Origin: Pseudomonas sp. MWU13-2105
GTDB lineage: Bacteria; Pseudomonadota; Gammaproteobacteria; Pseudomonadales; Pseudomonadaceae
Assembly (NCBI RefSeq): GCF_023242315.1
Contig: NZ_JALLIY010000002.1
Location: forward strand, 62,001-126,000
Direction of reading: 5' to 3'
Length of the DNA: 64,000 bases
Shown: in pieces, positions 24,420-34,058 of the stretch
Numbering within the stretch: position 1 is the stretch's first letter
Layout: each line of letters begins with the position of its first letter
Notes under the pieces: generated by a model
What the model was told of the DNA's origin: nothing
Seen by the model: the letters and a program-made list of their open reading frames with translations, nothing else
Database searches by the model: none
Translations under genes and position numbers: made by a program

Positions 24420-24869
24420 TCACTCAATCCTTTGCACATGCAAGGTACTGCCGTCCTGGCCGACCACCCGGACCCGGGTGCCGACCTCGCAATCCGGCCC
24501 GCTGGCCATCCAGACACTGTCGCCGACCTTGATCTTGCCGCGGCCGGCGACAATGGCGACATGCACCATGAAGGTCCTGCCGACCAGATCATGACCGCGT
24601 TCGTTGAGCCCAGGCTGGTCGCTGGGCCGGGCGTTGCTGCGCTGGCGCTTCCACCAGAGCCAGGCGGTGAGGATCGACAGCACGCCGAACAGGACGAATT
24701 GCAAGGTCCAGTGCAGGCCGGGAATCAGGTAGGTCAGGACGCCCACGGCGGCGGCGGCGGTCCCGACCCACAGCAGGTAACCGCCGGCACCGAATATTTC
24801 GAGAATCAACAACAGCGTGCCGAGGGCCAGCCAGTCCCAGAAGGACAGGTGTTGCAGGAATTCCCACAT
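24420..24869 (-). CDS. NfeD-family membrane protein
   Basis: The protein is 149 residues. Three membrane helices (residues about 10-70, with LALGTLLLILEIFGAGGYLLW) are followed by a soluble OB-fold domain (GRTFMVHVAIVAGRGKIKVGDSVWMASG). NfeD proteins pair with SPFH proteins in membrane quality control, and E. coli YbbK/QmcA is the model pair. Its ATG is 10 bases after the stop of the SPFH gene, so they form one operon. The start at 24869 (MWEFLQHL) is chosen because the longer frame to 24929 overlaps the upstream gene. Confidence 0.88.
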   Translation of the reverse strand: MWEFLQHLSFWDWLALGTLLLILEIFGAGGYLLWVGTAAAAVGVLTYLIPGLHWTLQFVLFGVLSILTAWLWWKRQRSNARPSDQPGLNERGHDLVGRTFMVHVAIVAGRGKIKVGDSVWMASGPDCEVGTRVRVVGQDGSTLHVQRIE

Positions 24870-24879
24870 GGGCGCTGCC

Positions 24880-25800
24880 TCAGGGTTTCTTGCTGTCGAA
24901 CGTGGCCTTGACGATCTCGCCGATGCCACCTATCGCGCCGATCACCTGGCTGGCTTCCAACGGCATCAGGATCACCTTGCTGTTGTTGGCCGAGGCCAGC
25001 TTGCCCAGGGCGTCGATGTATTTCTGCGCGACGAAGTAGTTCACCGCCTGCACGTCACCCTTGGCGATGGCCTCGGAGACCACCTGGGTGGCCCGGGCTT
25101 CGGCTTCGGCCTGGCGCTCACGGGCCTCGGACTGGAGGAAGGCCGACTGCCGGGCGCCCTCGGCTTCGAGGATCTGCGCCTGCTTCTTGCCTTCGGCGGT
25201 GAGGATCGCCGAGGCGCGCAGGCCTTCGGCTTCGAGGATTTGCGCGCGCTTGACCCGTTCGGCCTTCATCTGCCCGGACATGGCCGCCATCAGGTCGGCG
25301 GGCGGGCTGATGTCCTTGATCTCGATGCGGGTCACCTTGATGCCCCAGGGCGCGGTGGCTTCGTCGACGGTGCGCAACAGGCGCTCGTTGATGGCGTCGC
25401 GCTGGCCGAGCATGGCGTCCAGCTCCATGGAGCCGAGCACGGTGCGGATATTGGTCTGCAACAGGTTGCGGATGGCGTGTTCGAGGTTGTTCACCTCGTA
25501 GGCGGCCTGGGCGGCATTGACCACCTGGAAGAAGCACACGGCATCGATCTGGACCGTGGCGTTATCGGCGGTGATGACTTCCTGGGGCGGAATGTCGAGC
25601 ACGCTTTCCATCACGTTGATCTTGCGGCCGATGCGGTCCATGACCGGGATGATGATATTCAGGCCCGGCTTGAGGGTGTTGGTGTAGCGCCCGAAGCGCT
25701 CCACCGTCCATTGATAACCCTGGGGCACGACCTTGAAGCCCATGAACACCAGGGCAATGGCCAGGCCGACGAAGAGTAGGAGTACGCTACCGATTTGCAT
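24880..25800 (-). CDS. SPFH/stomatin-family protein (QmcA-like)
   Basis: The protein is 306 residues. An N-terminal membrane segment ([20 protein letters not shown]) is followed by an SPFH domain ([29 protein letters not shown]) and a long C-terminal coiled-coil rich in repeated ILEAEG / [20 protein letters not shown]. Such proteins oligomerise into membrane microdomains and hold or modulate FtsH proteases. The start at 25800 has AGGGA upstream; a TTG at 25818 is less likely. It is first in a two-gene unit with nfeD. Confidence 0.9.
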   Translation of the reverse strand: MQIGSVLLLFVGLAIALVFMGFKVVPQGYQWTVERFGRYTNTLKPGLNIIIPVMDRIGRKINVMESVLDIPPQEVITADNATVQIDAVCFFQVVNAAQAAYEVNNLEHAIRNLLQTNIRTVLGSMELDAMLGQRDAINERLLRTVDEATAPWGIKVTRIEIKDISPPADLMAAMSGQMKAERVKRAQILEAEGLRASAILTAEGKKQAQILEAEGARQSAFLQSEARERQAEAEARATQVVSEAIAKGDVQAVNYFVAQKYIDALGKLASANNSKVILMPLEASQVIGAIGGIGEIVKATFDSKKP

Positions 25801-25912
25801 GACGATTCCCTGTTGCAAGTGTTGATCGAGAAGGCGGTTACCTTGAGTGTAACGGGGCTTGCCGGGATAAAAAGTGTTTACTCGGCAATGGACGCATGTC
25901 GTGACACTTTCA

Positions 25913-27694
25913 TCAGCGCTGCTCGCTCTGCGGCGTGACCCGCAACACCTCCTCGACGGTGGTCAGCCCCGCCGCGACCTTCTGCGCGCCGGACAGGCGC
26001 AGGCTGCGCATGCCGTCCTTGAACGCCTGGCGACGCAGGGCCAGGAGGTCGGTGTCGGCATGGATATGCGCCTTCAGGCCGTCGTTCAACACCAGGATCT
26101 CGTAGACCCCGGCGCGCCCGCGATAGCCGGTATCGCGGCATTCCAGGCAGCCGACGGCGCGCTGGGCGCCGCTCGGCATCGGCGCCTGCCAGGGCCGGGT
26201 CAGGCTTTGCCAGTCCTCCTCTTCCAGCTGGGTCGGCGCCTTGCAGTGCGGACACAGGGTGCGCACCAGGCGCTGGGCCATGACCCCGAGCACCGTGGCC
26301 TTGATCAGGTAATGCGGCACCCCCAGTTCCAGCAGGCGGCTGATGGCGCTCGGCGCGTCGTTGGTGTGCAGGGTCGAGAGCACCAGGTGCCCGGTGAGCG
26401 CGGCCTGGATCGCCATTTCGGCGGTTTCCAGGTCGCGGATCTCGCCGATCATGATGATGTCCGGGTCCTGGCGCATCAGTGCGCGCACGCCGCTGGCGAA
26501 GGTCAGGTCGATATTGTGCTGGACCTGCATCTGGTTGAAGGCCGGTTCGATCATCTCGATCGGGTCCTCGATGGTGCAGAGGTTGACCTCCGAGGTCGCC
26601 AGCTTCTTCAGGGTGGTGTACAGCGTGGTGGTCTTGCCCGAGCCGGTGGGGCCGGTGACCAGGATGATGCCGTTGGGCTGGCGGGTCATGTCCTGCCAGC
26701 GGCGCAGGTCGTCGGCACCGAAACCGAGTTGGTCGAAATCCTTGAGCAGCACTTCCGGGTCGAAGATGCGCATCACCATCTTCTCGCCGAACGCGGTGGG
26801 CAAGGTCGACAGGCGCAACTCGACTTCGCCGCCGTCCGGGGTCTTGGTCTTGACCCGGCCGTCCTGGGGCTTGCGCTTTTCCGCGACGTTCATCCGGCCC
26901 AGGCTTTTCAGGCGGCTGACAATCGCCATGGTCACCTGGGGCGGGAACTGGTAGACGTTGTGCAGCACGCCGTCGATGCGGAAGCGCACCGTGCCCTGTT
27001 CGCGGCGCGGCTCGATATGGATATCGCTGGCCCGCTGCTGGAAGGCGTACTGGAACAGCCAGTCGACGATGTTGACGATATGGGCATCGTTGGCGTCCGG
27101 CTCCTGGTCGCTGGCGCCGAGGTTGAGCAACTGCTCGAAGTTGCCCGGGTTGTGGTTTTTCTGATCGACCAGGCTGGCCCCGCTGACCGACTTGGCCAGG
27201 CGGAAAAACTCCACGGTGAAGCGCTGGATATCCAGCGGGTTGGCCACCACCCGGCGGATCGGCAGTTTCAGCACGTGGCTGAGGTCGGCCTCCCAGGCCC
27301 GCACATGGGGTTGGGCGCTGGCGATGGTCACGCTGTCACGGTCGACCGCCACCGCGAGGATCTTGTGTCGTTGCGCGAAGGCGTAGGACATCAACGCGGT
27401 TACCGCGGCCACGTTGATCTTCAGCGGATCGATGCGCAGATACGGCTGGCCGACGTGGCGGGCCAGCCAGAGGGTCAGGCTTTCCAGGTCCAGGGTCTTA
27501 CCCGGACGGCTCAGGTCATCCAGCTGCTGGCCGGCGATGAACTCCAGCGGATGCTGCTGGGTCGTGCGCGAGTTACGCCGAGTGGCCAGGGCCTGTTCGG
27601 CCGCGTCCTGGCTGATAAAGCCCTGGGCGACCAGTTCGCGCAACAGCTCGTTGACATCCAGCCAACGATCCGGGGAGAGGGGGGCGACGGGCAT
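25913..27694 (-). CDS. GspE/PulE-family secretion ATPase (solitary)
   Basis: The protein is 593 residues. The N-terminal domain of about 150 residues ([27 protein letters not shown]) is the MshEN/T2SSE_N type. The ATPase core has Walker [15 protein letters not shown], an Asp box [11 protein letters not shown], the His box [12 protein letters not shown], and a tetracysteine zinc site from CPHC and [12 protein letters not shown]. These hexamers power type II secretion or type IV pilus assembly. No other gsp or pil gene is adjacent, so it probably partners with components elsewhere or serves as a general motor. An AGGAG sits 6 bases before the ATG. Confidence 0.88.
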   Translation of the reverse strand: MPVAPLSPDRWLDVNELLRELVAQGFISQDAAEQALATRRNSRTTQQHPLEFIAGQQLDDLSRPGKTLDLESLTLWLARHVGQPYLRIDPLKINVAAVTALMSYAFAQRHKILAVAVDRDSVTIASAQPHVRAWEADLSHVLKLPIRRVVANPLDIQRFTVEFFRLAKSVSGASLVDQKNHNPGNFEQLLNLGASDQEPDANDAHIVNIVDWLFQYAFQQRASDIHIEPRREQGTVRFRIDGVLHNVYQFPPQVTMAIVSRLKSLGRMNVAEKRKPQDGRVKTKTPDGGEVELRLSTLPTAFGEKMVMRIFDPEVLLKDFDQLGFGADDLRRWQDMTRQPNGIILVTGPTGSGKTTTLYTTLKKLATSEVNLCTIEDPIEMIEPAFNQMQVQHNIDLTFASGVRALMRQDPDIIMIGEIRDLETAEMAIQAALTGHLVLSTLHTNDAPSAISRLLELGVPHYLIKATVLGVMAQRLVRTLCPHCKAPTQLEEEDWQSLTRPWQAPMPSGAQRAVGCLECRDTGYRGRAGVYEILVLNDGLKAHIHADTDLLALRRQAFKDGMRSLRLSGAQKVAAGLTTVEEVLRVTPQSEQR

Positions 27695-27836
27695 GCGGGC
27701 TCCTATTCGGTCGGTCCTGCAACCAGCGATCCAGACGTAGTCCCTGTCTGATCGTCAATTGCCAAGAATAGACGCGAGGCTGCCTGACGTTGGCGTCGAT
27801 ACCAAGACAAAGATTGCGATTCTTTGCAAAAAACCT

Positions 27837-28175
27837 TCAGCCCACGGCTTGTGCGCTGTGCAGTTGTGCGCCTTGGGTCGGTTGCAGGGCCACCGAGCAG
27901 ACGCTGATCAGGTTGCGCATTTTTTCACCGATGACCTGGGCGCGGTGCCAGCTCAGGCCGTCCAGCACGATATCGATCGCCAGCAGTCCGTCGTCCTGTT
28001 GCGCCTGGACCTGTCGCGGGGTCAGGAACTGCAGGGCAAACAGGTTCAGCAGGCGGCAGAGCAGGTCCGGTTCGGCTTCGGCCAGCACCTGGTAGCGCAC
28101 CTGGCAGTGGGCATTGCCCGCCGCCCAGACATCGGCACGGGTGGGGGCGTCATGGAGGGCTGCGGGAGAAGGCAT
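27837..28175 (-). CDS. ACT-domain-like small protein
   Basis: The protein is 112 residues. The central segment (CQVRYQVLAEAEPDLLCRLL ... LTPRQVQAQQ ... GEKMRNLISVCSVAL) has the beta-alpha-beta pattern of ACT domains, closest by eye to IlvM/IlvH small subunits of acetolactate synthase. ACT domains bind amino acids, so an amino-acid sensor is likely; the lack of an acetolactate synthase gene nearby argues against a true IlvM. It is divergent from an Lrp-type regulator (gap about 140 bases), which could control it. AGGAAATCC precedes the ATG. Confidence 0.65.
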   Translation of the reverse strand: MPSPAALHDAPTRADVWAAGNAHCQVRYQVLAEAEPDLLCRLLNLFALQFLTPRQVQAQQDDGLLAIDIVLDGLSWHRAQVIGEKMRNLISVCSVALQPTQGAQLHSAQAVG

Positions 28176-28314
28176 GGTGGATTTCCTGGGGCGGCGACGG
28201 GATAGGTTGGAGAAATTTTTACACGCCGAGCCGGGTATTTCTTATCTATGATGGGCTGATAAGCTCTGATCAAGACATGATCTATTCGCTAGTAGCCAGT
28301 TAGAGGGGTTTTTT

Positions 28315-28791
28315 ATGCAAGGCGAGCTGGACACCTACGACCGCCGGATCCTGGCCTTGCTGCAAGAAGACGCCTCGCTTTCCAGCGCGCAGATTGCCGA
28401 GCAGGTGGGACTGTCCCAGTCGCCCTGCTGGCGGCGGATTCAGCGGCTCAAGGAAGAGGGGGTGATCCGTGCCCAGGTGACCTTGCTGGACCGCAAGAAA
28501 ATCGGCCTCAACACGCAGATCTTCGCCGAGGTCAAACTCAATGCCCATGGGCGCTCCAATTTCACCGAGTTCACCGAGGCGATTCGCGGTTTCCCGGAAG
28601 TGCTGGAGTGTTATGTGCTGATGGGCGCGGTGGATTTCCTGCTGCGGATCGTCACGGCGGACATCGAGGCCTATGAGCGGTTTTTCTTCGAGAAGCTGTC
28701 GATGGTGCCGGGAATCCAGGAGGTCAACTCCATCGTTGCCCTGTCCGAGATCAAGTCCACCACCAGCTTGCCGGTATTGCGCCCGGCCTGA
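28315..28791 (+). CDS. Lrp/AsnC family transcriptional regulator
   Basis: The protein is 158 residues. The N-terminal winged helix is YDRRILALLQEDASLSSAQIAEQVGLSQSPCWRRIQRLKEEGVI (residues about 7-50), followed by a RAM effector domain (EAIRGFPEVLECYVLMGAVDFLLRIV). Regulators of this type sense amino acids or related metabolites. It is divergent from the ACT-domain gene. Its stop lies 4 bases from the end of the cellulose operon (wssG), so the two are convergent and almost abutting. AGGGG lies 6 bases before the ATG. Confidence 0.93.
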   Translation: MQGELDTYDRRILALLQEDASLSSAQIAEQVGLSQSPCWRRIQRLKEEGVIRAQVTLLDRKKIGLNTQIFAEVKLNAHGRSNFTEFTEAIRGFPEVLECYVLMGAVDFLLRIVTADIEAYERFFFEKLSMVPGIQEVNSIVALSEIKSTTSLPVLRPA

Positions 28792-28795
28792 GGGT

Positions 28796-29464
28796 TCATT
28801 GGGCAAAGATGTCCTTGACGAACACCAGGACCGGTTTGCCGTTCTGGGACAGGAGCAGCACCGTGTAGCGCTCTCCCGATTCCAGCATGCCCAGGCTCAA
28901 GGGCGCGGTGACCAGGGTACCGTCGCAGAAACCTTGCACGGACAGCTTGACCGGGTTGACGTCGCGTCGCTCCAGCAGACCGGGGTTCAGGTCATGGAAA
29001 ATCGGCTGCTCCTGCCGACCTGCACGACGCAAGCCGCCGCCGGTACAGTCGGGGTCGGCGTTGATCAGCGCCAGCGACGCCTGGAGGCCATTGAAGTCTT
29101 TCGGTTGTTCGCGCACGGTCAGCAGTTCAAAGCCCTTGTCGCCGGGGACCACCACGAAGGTCACGAACTCGCCGGGGGCCAGGTTCAACTTGACCGGCAC
29201 GCTGACGCCGGCACTGCTCAACGCGCCCGTGATCGGTTGGTCGGCGGGTACCGCGGAGAATACCGAGACGATCGCAGGCGCCAGTGTCGAAGGTGTCTGT
29301 TCGCCCTCCGGAAGCACCTCGAGGGGGCTGTCCAGGGCGTTGACGAAGCGAATGAATCCTGAGTCCCGGCTCGGCCCGGTGGGATAGAGCGCGGTATCGC
29401 CGTGGGCGGCAGCGAAGCTCATCAGCATCGCCAGGCCCAGCAGCAGTGCGCGCATCCGATTCAT
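28796..29464 (-). CDS. wssG: AlgF-like cellulose acetylation protein WssG
   Basis: The protein is 222 residues. A signal peptide (MNRMRALLLGLAMLMSFAAA) precedes two jelly-roll-like halves (TGPSRDSGFIRFVNALD and AGVSVPVKLNLAPGEFVTFVVVPGD), the pattern of AlgF/WssG periplasmic proteins for polysaccharide O-acetylation. In P. fluorescens SBW25 WssG works with the membrane acyl carrier WssH and the transferase WssI. Both are missing here; the operon ends at this gene, 4 bases from a convergent Lrp gene. Its ATG overlaps the TGA of wssF (ATGA). Confidence 0.88.
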   Translation of the reverse strand: MNRMRALLLGLAMLMSFAAAHGDTALYPTGPSRDSGFIRFVNALDSPLEVLPEGEQTPSTLAPAIVSVFSAVPADQPITGALSSAGVSVPVKLNLAPGEFVTFVVVPGDKGFELLTVREQPKDFNGLQASLALINADPDCTGGGLRRAGRQEQPIFHDLNPGLLERRDVNPVKLSVQGFCDGTLVTAPLSLGMLESGERYTVLLLSQNGKPVLVFVKDIFAQ

Positions 29465-30120
29465 TTTCCCGCTGCCTTGAGCGCCGGTGCCTGCAACAGT
29501 GCCTTGACGATGTCCTCGCTCCAGGTCTGGTAGCCGGTGCGGGTCAGGTGCTGGCCGTCAATGGTCGCCCATTGGCCCTTGCTGGAGAACTGCAACGAGT
29601 CGATATAGCTACACGGCGCGACGTTTTTCGACAGGAAGTCCGACATTGTCTTGACCCGTTCGTAGGTCTTGCCGTACATGCCGCCTTCGCTGCCCCAGTT
29701 CGGCCCGACCCAGACGCAGGGCGTGTGGTGGGCGGCGATGGCCTTGACCAGGCTGTCGGTCTGTTTCCAGATCCAGGCCTTGGGGAAACTCGGTTTGTCG
29801 TAGCTGGCCATGGTGTCGCCCATGACAATCAGGGTGAGGTTGGGTTTGTCGCTGTCCAGCAAATCGCCGATCGAGCGGGTCGATGCGCCGACCAGCACCG
29901 TGGCTTCGGCCGTGCCCCGGCGTTCGGCGCCGCCGCAGGGGCTGGGCGTGGCCTTGAGCCAGTCGCCGGCATTGGCCCCGCAGATCCCCAGGGAGTGGAC
30001 CTGGGCACCCTGTCGGCTGAGGGCCTCGTGCAGCGGGTTGAGCAGGAAATCCGGAGTGGCCAGGTGGCTGTCGCCGATGATCAGGATGGTCAGGCCCGCC
30101 AGTAGGGATGAGGTTGCCAC
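29461..30120 (-). CDS. wssF: SGNH-hydrolase-like cellulose acetylation protein WssF
   Basis: The protein is 219 residues with an SGNH fold. Block I is IIGDSHLATPDF (residues 14-25), block III is GPNWG with its asparagine, and the catalytic Asp-His pair is DGQHLTRTGY near residue 190. The short hydrophobic start (MATSSLLAGLTILIIG) could be a signal or a buried strand. WssF in SBW25 belongs to the acetylation module and resembles AlgX/AlgJ-type proteins. It follows bcsC by 18 bases and overlaps wssG by ATGA. Confidence 0.88.
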   Translation of the reverse strand: MATSSLLAGLTILIIGDSHLATPDFLLNPLHEALSRQGAQVHSLGICGANAGDWLKATPSPCGGAERRGTAEATVLVGASTRSIGDLLDSDKPNLTLIVMGDTMASYDKPSFPKAWIWKQTDSLVKAIAAHHTPCVWVGPNWGSEGGMYGKTYERVKTMSDFLSKNVAPCSYIDSLQFSSKGQWATIDGQHLTRTGYQTWSEDIVKALLQAPALKAAGK

Positions 30121-30138
30121 AGTGCACGCTCCCTGGAG

Positions 30139-33100
30139 TCAGTTGGAGTAAGGCGAACGATAGGGGCTGACCGGCAAGGCCATGGGCCCGGTCATCTTCT
30201 CGAACAGGTAACGCAGGTACAGCTCGGCGCTCACCTGTCGGTAATCCTGGGCGTTATCCACCCCCAGCGAACCGCCGAGCAGCACATTCGAACCGAGCCG
30301 GTATTCGCCCGCCGCATTCAGGTTGTAGCCGATGCCGGTGCTGTTCTGGCCCGGATACGTGAGGTTGTTGGCGGCCTGCTCGGCGCTGTGGCCGGGAAAG
30401 TAGTCGGCGCCTTTCTGGTCGATATGCTGGACTCCCACCGCGCCGCTGAGCTTGTAGGTGAAGCGGTCGGAGCGCTGGGACCAGGTGACCGGGACCGCCA
30501 TGGAGAAGAACGTCTGCGGGCTGAAGTAGCCGCCGTGGCCGTAGGTGAAGAACCCCTGGTTGTTCTCGTAGGACAGGACCGAGGTGCTCAGGCCCAGGGT
30601 CAGCTTGTCGTCGGGCTGGTTGTCCAGGTACCAGTAGATCCCGCCGCCCAGTTCGGCGCGGGTGTTGGACTCGACGTTGTTGCCGACCAGCTTGTGCAGG
30701 GCGCCGTAGCCATAGACCCCGACTTCCTGGTCGTCATAGCCGAGCTGGGCGCGCCCGCCGTTGGCGGTCACTCCACCCCACTTCACGCCGGTCCGCCGGT
30801 CCTCGGTGCCGGCGAATGAGGTCACGCTGTCGGTGACCGGGCGCCGCGACAGGGCGATGCTGTAGTGCATGTTGGGGCTGGACACCAGCGGCTGGTCCAG
30901 GCTCACGCCGCCGATCACGGTGTTGTAGGTGAAGCCCACCGGGCTGACGCCGATATCGGCCTTGATGCCGTGCTCCGGGTTCTCCACTGCCACGGCCATA
31001 CCCACGCCGTTGGCCTGCTGCGAACCGGGGGAGCCGCTGGCCAGGCCGCTGCCGAAGCGGGTGAGGCTGTCGCTCTTGACGCTGCCGGCATGCAGCGAAA
31101 CCGGCGTCACCCGCAGCGCCACGCGATTGTCGCCGGCGGGCAGGTTGGCTTCGAACGGCGCTTCGACATCGGTCAGTTTGCTCAGGCCCGATTCATTGTT
31201 GTTGCTGCGCACGCTCAGGCCCTGGGCGATATAACCGCTACGCTCCTGGAGAATTTCGTCCAGCGCGAGCTGCGCCGGGCTCTGGTTCAGGCGCGCGGGG
31301 TCGTCCGAACGGCGTCCGGGGGCAAAGGGATTGGCGCTCGGTGCCGGGTCGCTGTCCAGGCCGCTGTCGGGCACGGCGTCCGAGGCACTGTAGAGCTGCG
31401 GGGCCATGGCCGGGTCGGGTGGCATCGTATCGGCAGCCTCGCCGCCCGGTGCCAGCGGATCGGCTGTACGGGCGGTACCTCGACGCGGCTGCCCGGTTTG
31501 ATTGCGGAACGGGTTGTCGCTGTCGTCGTCCTGGAGGTCGAGGGGCTGGCCGTCGCGGCGTTGGCCGCTTTCGATGGCCACGGCCTGGCGCAGCAGTTCG
31601 GCGGCCTCGGCACTTTTGCCCATGGCGCGGTAGGTTGCGGCGGCGCTGGTCAGCACCTTCGGCACTCCCGGCTTGAGCGCCAGGGAGGTCTTGAGGGACT
31701 TGTCGGCCTGGGTGTAGTCGTGGTCCTGGGCGGCCAGGCTGGCCACGCTCAGTTGCAGGTCGGCGTTGCGCGGGTCGTTCTGCAACAGGGGTTTGTACAG
31801 GGCCATGGCCTTGGCGTTATTGCCGTTGGCGGCATACATCCGTGCCAGCGCCGAGATCGCCTGGGTGTCGTGGGGGTATTGCTTCAGGATCGGCTTGAGC
31901 AGGTCGTAGGCCCCGGCCAGATTGCCTTTCTCGCGCAACTGGTCGGCCTGTTTGATGCGATAGAGTTTCACCAGCTCGGCGTAGTGTCGGTGATCGCTGT
32001 CGTTGAACCGCGTCCCTTGCAGGGAGCGGAGGATATCCGCGGCATCGTTGTCCTGGTCGGCCTTGAACAGGATGTCGGCGTATAGCAGTTGCAGTTTGGG
32101 GGCGGGAGTGGGGGAGCGCTCCACCATGTCGCGCATCAGGGCCACGCCCTGTTGCGGCTGTCCGGCGTCGATATAGGCCGCGGCCAGGATCGCCACCCGA
32201 TCCGGCTTGCCGGCGGTCAGCGCCTGGCTGCGGGCCAGCAGCGCCTGGGCTTCCTGGCGCTGGCCGCGCCTGAGGTTGTCGACGGCGGCTTCGGTCTGTA
32301 CATGCAGGGCGATCTCCTTGCCCAGTTCGTCCATCTCGCGGCTGCGCCTGGCCGGCGGGATACGTGCGAGGCTGGCCTGGGCGTCCTGCCATTCACCCAA
32401 CTGGGCCGAGAGCAAGGTCCGGGTATAGAGCGCATCGGGTTGGTCGGGGTGGCGTTTGAGCAGGTCGTTGACCTGGTCCTTGGCGGCCTGGTTGCGGCCT
32501 TGTCCCAGGTAGATCCGCGCCAGGGCAAAGCGCGTCCAGGTATTGCCCGGGTCGTCCACCAGCGCCTGGCGATAGGCTTGCTCGGCGGCGCGCAGGTCGC
32601 CGCGCTGTTCGGCGAGCCGCGCGACCTGGGTGGCGCGCAACGAGCGGATGGAGACGGCGGAGCCCAGGCGGACCTGGTCCGCCGGGGGAATCGAGTCGAT
32701 CAGCTTGAGCGCTTCATCGGCTTTACCCTGCTGCGAGAGCACCGCGATCAGCCCGCTCAGGGCCTGGGGATCGTCGCGATGACTGGCGAGGATACGCCGG
32801 TAGCTGGTCTCGGCCTGGGCCAGTTGGCCCCGCTCGGCCTGCAAGTTGGCCAGCGCCACCTGGCTGGCCGGCTGACCGGGGTTCTGCCGGGCGGCCTGTT
32901 CGATCATGTTCCGCGCCTGGTCCTCACGTCCGGCCTTTTGCGCCTCGCTCGCGCCGGCCATCAGTCGCCAGTAGCGGACGTTGTCCAGTGCCTGTTTCCA
33001 GGGATGTCCGCCGGGCTGTTGGGTGGACCTGAGCAGCAGGTCTTCGGCCTCGTTCAGGCGCTCCTGCTTTTGCCGCAGGACACCCAGGCCGCCGAGGGCG

Positions 33101-34035
33101 TCGGGGTCGTTGGGTTTTTCCTTGAGACGGGTTTGAAACGCCTGCTCGGCGGCGGCCAGGTCACCGCCCTCAAGCGCCTGCAGGCCTTGGGCGTCCTGCG
33201 GGTCGCGTTGCCAGGCGGGCACTTTGCGGGCGGGTGCCGCACTGCTGCGGGCCAGGGTCTTGCCCTTGTTCATCAGGTCGCGGATTTCCTTGTCGTTCGG
33301 GTGCGCGGCGAGGAACTGCTCGAACAGCGGGACTTGCGTCGGCGCCGGCGGGCCGATCCAGGTCAGGGCGAAGCGCCAGGTTTCGTTGGCGTCACCGCCG
33401 ACATCCTTGTCCTTGGCGAGGACCGCCAGGCGGCGGATGCCTTCGGCCCGGGTGTCGAGGTTGCGGACCATGTGCTTGGCCAGGAACAGCGCCACGGCGC
33501 GGTCGTCCGGGCGTTCGCGCAGCAATCGTTCAAGACCGGCGCGGGCCTCCTGTTCGCCGCCCTTGGTATAACCCAGCAGGTAGTAATACTCGCGGGCCAG
33601 GGTGCCCTGGGGCTGCCGACCGTTGAGCAACTGGCGGTAGACTTTCACCGCGTCGTCGTATTTGTCGGCGTCCACCAGTTGCCGGGCCTGGGCCAGCAGT
33701 CGGGTCTGCTCATCGCTGCCCAGGGCAATGTCCTGTTCGAGTTGCTGGGCCTGGCGGGGTTGCGGCACCAGTGCCTGCAAACGGGCAAGGTACTTTCTCG
33801 CTTCCTCCGGCCGCTTGAGCTGGACGTTGCTCAGCCCCAGGCCATAGAGCGCTTCCGGTTGATCGGGGACGATCAGCAGCAACTTGTTCCAGGCGTCCAT
33901 GGCCCGGTCGGGGTTGTTCTGCGACTGCCAGTAGCGCCCTTGCTCGATCAGTTGCGCCTGCGGATCGTCGGCCCGGGCCTGAAGGGCCGGGCTGGCCAGG
34001 GCAAACAGTAACGTCAGGGTGAGGGTGTGGCGCAT
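30139..34035 (-). CDS. bcsC: Cellulose synthase outer-membrane export subunit BcsC/WssE
   Basis: The protein is 1298 residues. A signal peptide (MRHTLTLTLLFALASPAL ... ARA) is followed by a long TPR superhelix (about residues 30-830, with many ALYGLGLSNVQLKRPEEAR- and AQAETSYRRILASHRDD-type repeats). A low-complexity linker (about 840-920) leads to a C-terminal BCSC_C beta barrel with FGSGLASGS and SYEN-rich strands. It forms the periplasmic TPR scaffold and outer-membrane pore for the glucan. ATG at 34035 is preferred (GGGAGA 7 bases upstream); a GTG at 34062 overlaps the bcsB stop. No bcsZ cellulase gene separates it from bcsB. Confidence 0.93.
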   Translation of the reverse strand: MRHTLTLTLLFALASPALQARADDPQAQLIEQGRYWQSQNNPDRAMDAWNKLLLIVPDQPEALYGLGLSNVQLKRPEEARKYLARLQALVPQPRQAQQLEQDIALGSDEQTRLLAQARQLVDADKYDDAVKVYRQLLNGRQPQGTLAREYYYLLGYTKGGEQEARAGLERLLRERPDDRAVALFLAKHMVRNLDTRAEGIRRLAVLAKDKDVGGDANETWRFALTWIGPPAPTQVPLFEQFLAAHPNDKEIRDLMNKGKTLARSSAAPARKVPAWQRDPQDAQGLQALEGGDLAAAEQAFQTRLKEKPNDPDALGGLGVLRQKQERLNEAEDLLLRSTQQPGGHPWKQALDNVRYWRLMAGASEAQKAGREDQARNMIEQAARQNPGQPASQVALANLQAERGQLAQAETSYRRILASHRDDPQALSGLIAVLSQQGKADEALKLIDSIPPADQVRLGSAVSIRSLRATQVARLAEQRGDLRAAEQAYRQALVDDPGNTWTRFALARIYLGQGRNQAAKDQVNDLLKRHPDQPDALYTRTLLSAQLGEWQDAQASLARIPPARRSREMDELGKEIALHVQTEAAVDNLRRGQRQEAQALLARSQALTAGKPDRVAILAAAYIDAGQPQQGVALMRDMVERSPTPAPKLQLLYADILFKADQDNDAADILRSLQGTRFNDSDHRHYAELVKLYRIKQADQLREKGNLAGAYDLLKPILKQYPHDTQAISALARMYAANGNNAKAMALYKPLLQNDPRNADLQLSVASLAAQDHDYTQADKSLKTSLALKPGVPKVLTSAAATYRAMGKSAEAAELLRQAVAIESGQRRDGQPLDLQDDDSDNPFRNQTGQPRRGTARTADPLAPGGEAADTMPPDPAMAPQLYSASDAVPDSGLDSDPAPSANPFAPGRRSDDPARLNQSPAQLALDEILQERSGYIAQGLSVRSNNNESGLSKLTDVEAPFEANLPAGDNRVALRVTPVSLHAGSVKSDSLTRFGSGLASGSPGSQQANGVGMAVAVENPEHGIKADIGVSPVGFTYNTVIGGVSLDQPLVSSPNMHYSIALSRRPVTDSVTSFAGTEDRRTGVKWGGVTANGGRAQLGYDDQEVGVYGYGALHKLVGNNVESNTRAELGGGIYWYLDNQPDDKLTLGLSTSVLSYENNQGFFTYGHGGYFSPQTFFSMAVPVTWSQRSDRFTYKLSGAVGVQHIDQKGADYFPGHSAEQAANNLTYPGQNSTGIGYNLNAAGEYRLGSNVLLGGSLGVDNAQDYRQVSAELYLRYLFEKMTGPMALPVSPYRSPYSN

Positions 34036-34058
34036 GCCTGTTCTCCCGCGCCGTGGAT

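Noticed and set aside
27837..28175. Acetolactate synthase small subunit (IlvM)
   Set aside because: The ACT-like fold fits, but no large subunit lies near and terminal regions differ, so only an ACT-domain call is made.
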